Position numbers and translations under genes: made by a program. The notes beneath the pieces are model-generated. The model had not been told where the DNA came from. It saw nothing but the letters and a program-made list of their open reading frames with translations, and did no database searches. Positions 12,426 through 13,905 of a DNA stretch of 13,905 nucleotides are shown in pieces. Location of the stretch: positions 1 to 13,905 of the forward strand of contig JAJFUY010000119.1 in the NCBI GenBank assembly GCA_021372185.1, in the 5' to 3' direction. Source of the stretch: Chlamydiales bacterium (GTDB lineage: Bacteria; Chlamydiota; Chlamydiia; Chlamydiales; FEN-1388). Positions within the stretch are counted from its first letter, which is position 1. Each line of letters begins with the position of its first letter.

Positions 12426-12712
12426 AAAGGCCTATATTTATGGCCAACCTGCTATTCGTGGTCATACCCGTAGGTGTGCGCACAAGCTACTTATTCGAAC
12501 ACTAAAAAATGGGCGCTCTAAACTGTTAAGCGTGATGCATTTTTATGCTCACAAGGATACTGCACAGAGTCGCCCTAACTTACAAATCTTTCTTTTGGAA
12601 CTTACTTTTTCTTACCTTTTAATTATCGTTTACTTTCTTAGGCTTTTGGCCTCAACAAGTTATTTCTTACCTCTCTGGAAGGCTGAGCATGAGACATTGC
12701 GCTGGCAATGGA
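12426..12712 (-). other. Noncoding IS end downstream of the transposase gene, possible guide-RNA locus
   Basis: About 287 bases with no credible gene. Structured elements are visible: a 10-bp self-palindrome TGTGCGCACA (12475-12484), and a hairpin of GTGATGCAT (12532-12540) and ATGCTCAC (12545-12552) with a T4 loop and one bulged base. IS1111-type elements carry their bridge RNA in this end, so it is the place to look, but I cannot fold it or identify guide loops here. Confidence 0.3.
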
Positions 12713-13798
12713 TCATGCTATGGTTGCCATCTCAAGCATGTATCTTTCATTATCTTTTTCATCTGTTTTAACTCGATATAGCTCTCCTGTTCTAAAACAA
12801 GAACGTATGCGCCCTATAAGCCTTCTTGCGATTCCAATAATAGCCTTTCGCTTCCCAACCCTCGTGGCAAGGCGTGTAAAAATCTCGCCTAGAGACATAT
12901 CTAAAGTAATGGCCTTCCAGGCTGCTTGAACAAGTATTTTTCTCAGAATTGGCTTACCTTTCCTGGTAATATGTCCTTGTCGTACATGTTCTCCTGATGA
13001 GTGTTCACTTGGAGTAAGCCCCATGTAACTAAATAATTTTCGTTCATTGCTAAACTGAAGAGTGTCTTCAAGTTCGTTCGCTAGAACTCGTGCTGATGTA
13101 ACGCCAATTCCAGGTACGCTGGTGTATATTCCCTCTAAGGCCTTATCTTCTTCAGCTTGCAATGCCATTTCCTCTTGGATCTCTTTTACTTTGAGATTCA
13201 AATGCAACCAAAGATCCATATACTGGTCTAAAGCAAATTTAAGTCCTTTTGGGAGGCTCATGTTCTTTAGTTCTTTAATCCATGTTACAGAGATCAATTG
13301 TTTGCTATCAGCTGCAATCATACCATGCTGATGTAGCAATGCCTTTATCTGGCAGGCTACACGCGATCTTTGACCTACAAAAGTGTCCCTGAGTCGTGTT
13401 ACAGCTCTTTTATCTTCTCGTTCGGGTGTAGGAATATGTATTCCCTTAAGTCTGCCTTCATAAAGATGGGTTGCTATTTTCAATGAGTCTCTTTTGTCTG
13501 TTTTAACCCGATTTCCAGCGGCAACTTCCATGCTAGCTGCATCTACGATTATGTTTTCAATGCCTGCAGCTTCAAGAGTACGATGTAAGTGAAAACCACA
13601 AAATCCAGCTTCATAAGCACTTACGATCTTGGCCCCCACAAAATATTTCTGGGCATATGTTATCAACGTGGTTGGATTAGCTTTAAGTGTATCTCGTTTG
13701 ATAACCACACCATCACAAATTGCAGTGACGGCATACGTTTTTTTATGAACATCCATTCCTAAAAACACCGTTTTTCCTGTATAGTCATACTTTCTCAT
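12713..13798 (-). CDS. IS110-family transposase (DEDD recombinase)
   Basis: A 361-aa, full-length transposase. The N-terminal RuvC-like domain has FLGMDVHKK with D16, E63 in SAYEAGFCG, and D101 and D104 in TDKRDSLK, a complete DEDD set. A middle helical region follows, then the C-terminal Transposase_20 domain: SVPGIGVTSARVLANEL (227-243), YMGLTPSEHSSGE (258-270, with candidate catalytic serines S267/S268) and GKPILRKILVQAAW (281-294). The start is well supported by AGGAGG 6 bases upstream. A promoter-like TTGAAA-18-TATAAA lies upstream. No frameshift or premature stop, so it is probably active. Confidence 0.95.
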   Translation of the reverse strand: MRKYDYTGKTVFLGMDVHKKTYAVTAICDGVVIKRDTLKANPTTLITYAQKYFVGAKIVSAYEAGFCGFHLHRTLEAAGIENIIVDAASMEVAAGNRVKTDKRDSLKIATHLYEGRLKGIHIPTPEREDKRAVTRLRDTFVGQRSRVACQIKALLHQHGMIAADSKQLISVTWIKELKNMSLPKGLKFALDQYMDLWLHLNLKVKEIQEEMALQAEEDKALEGIYTSVPGIGVTSARVLANELEDTLQFSNERKLFSYMGLTPSEHSSGEHVRQGHITRKGKPILRKILVQAAWKAITLDMSLGEIFTRLATRVGKRKAIIGIARRLIGRIRSCFRTGELYRVKTDEKDNERYMLEMATIA

Positions 13799-13833
13799 TG
13801 CGAACCTCCTGTTTTTGGTTTTTGGTTTAAACT

Positions 13834-13863
13834 TTTATAAACCGGAGTGTTCGCTTCTTTCAA
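13834..13863 (-). promoter_or_regulatory. Promoter-like sequence for the IS110 transposase
   Basis: On the - strand TTGAAA (13858-13863) is followed after 18 bases by TATAAA (13834-13839), about 35 bases before the start codon. The -35 box lies just outside the provisional IS end, and the 10-bp direct repeat fills part of the spacer. A GGTTTA/TAAACC inverted repeat (13824-13829, 13838-13843) overlaps the -10 region. Confidence 0.4.
13848..13857. repeat. 10-bp direct repeat, transposase-proximal IS end
   Basis: TGTTCGCTTC, partner of 12416-12425. The remaining ~48 bases to the window edge hold no recognisable feature. Confidence 0.4.
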
Positions 13864-13905
13864 GTATTACCCGAAAGGCCCTAGGAATTCAGCATAGCAA
13901 CTGTT

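Larger units (their letters stand above)
12416..13857 (-). mobile_element. IS110-family insertion sequence (IS1111-like layout)
   Basis: One transposase gene with about 50 bp of noncoding DNA on its 5' side and ~290 bp on its 3' side. The limits are set provisionally by a 10-bp direct repeat, TGTTCGCTTC, at 12416-12425 and 13848-13857, giving ~1.43 kb, a normal size for the family. IS110 elements lack terminal inverted repeats and a classical target duplication, so exact ends cannot be fixed without an empty site. Near the ends GGTTTATA (- strand, left) and GGCCTATA (+ strand, right) could be weak subterminal inverted repeats. A long 3' noncoding end fits the IS1111 subgroup. Confidence 0.55.

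Noticed and set aside
12412..12771. 119-codon + strand open frame in the IS 3' end
   Set aside because: TTG start, no ribosome binding site, overlaps the transposase 3' end on the opposite strand, and the composition is not protein-like.

Overview
The first 4.5 kb is a peptidoglycan and division gene run on the + strand: the end of a LysM protein, ftsW, murG, murC and an ftsQ-like gene. They lie nose to tail, with overlaps of 16 and 4 bases and gaps of 15 and 3 bases. The order (LysM/NlpD-like, FtsW, MurG, MurC, FtsQ) is the one I know from Chlamydiae. No ftsA or ftsZ follows ftsQ, as expected for that FtsZ-less phylum. Candidate secreted proteins downstream also fit an obligate intracellular, probably environmental, chlamydia. 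In Chlamydiaceae MurC is fused to Ddl. Here MurC stands alone, which argues against Chlamydiaceae. The assignment is inferred from gene order and protein character, not from a search.

From about 4.54 to 10.2 kb the window looks like an accessory region. It holds a 154-aa hydrophobic protein of unknown function (- strand). Divergent from it is a 686-aa protein (+) whose C-terminal part carries a His/Asp/Gln/Cys pattern like clan CE cysteine proteases and acetyltransferases (Ulp1/YopJ type). Convergent with that is a 454-aa protein (-) with two pairs of hydrophobic segments, a patch resembling a nuclear localisation signal and a very basic tail. Next is a two-gene HEPN/MNT toxin-antitoxin operon (-). 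The intergenic gaps hold several perfect palindromes, one good promoter and two plausible terminators.

From 10.5 to 12.26 kb a secreted SH3b-NlpC/P60 peptidoglycan hydrolase and a ten-helix EamA/DMT permease share a 4-base overlap and form an operon. A strong long palindrome built from CAGGATC units follows the permease stop directly.

The last 1.5 kb is an IS110-family insertion sequence (- strand). Its 361-aa transposase has an intact DEDD set and the C-terminal serine motif. About 290 bp of noncoding DNA lies downstream of the transposase gene, and a 10-bp direct repeat lies near each presumed end. This layout resembles the IS1111 subgroup, where the guide (bridge) RNA is expected in the end downstream of the transposase.

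The window shows a conserved cell-wall block next to a patchwork of candidate host-interaction, addiction and mobile functions. The most interesting parts are the two candidate effectors, the HEPN/MNT pair, the palindromes and the IS110 end.
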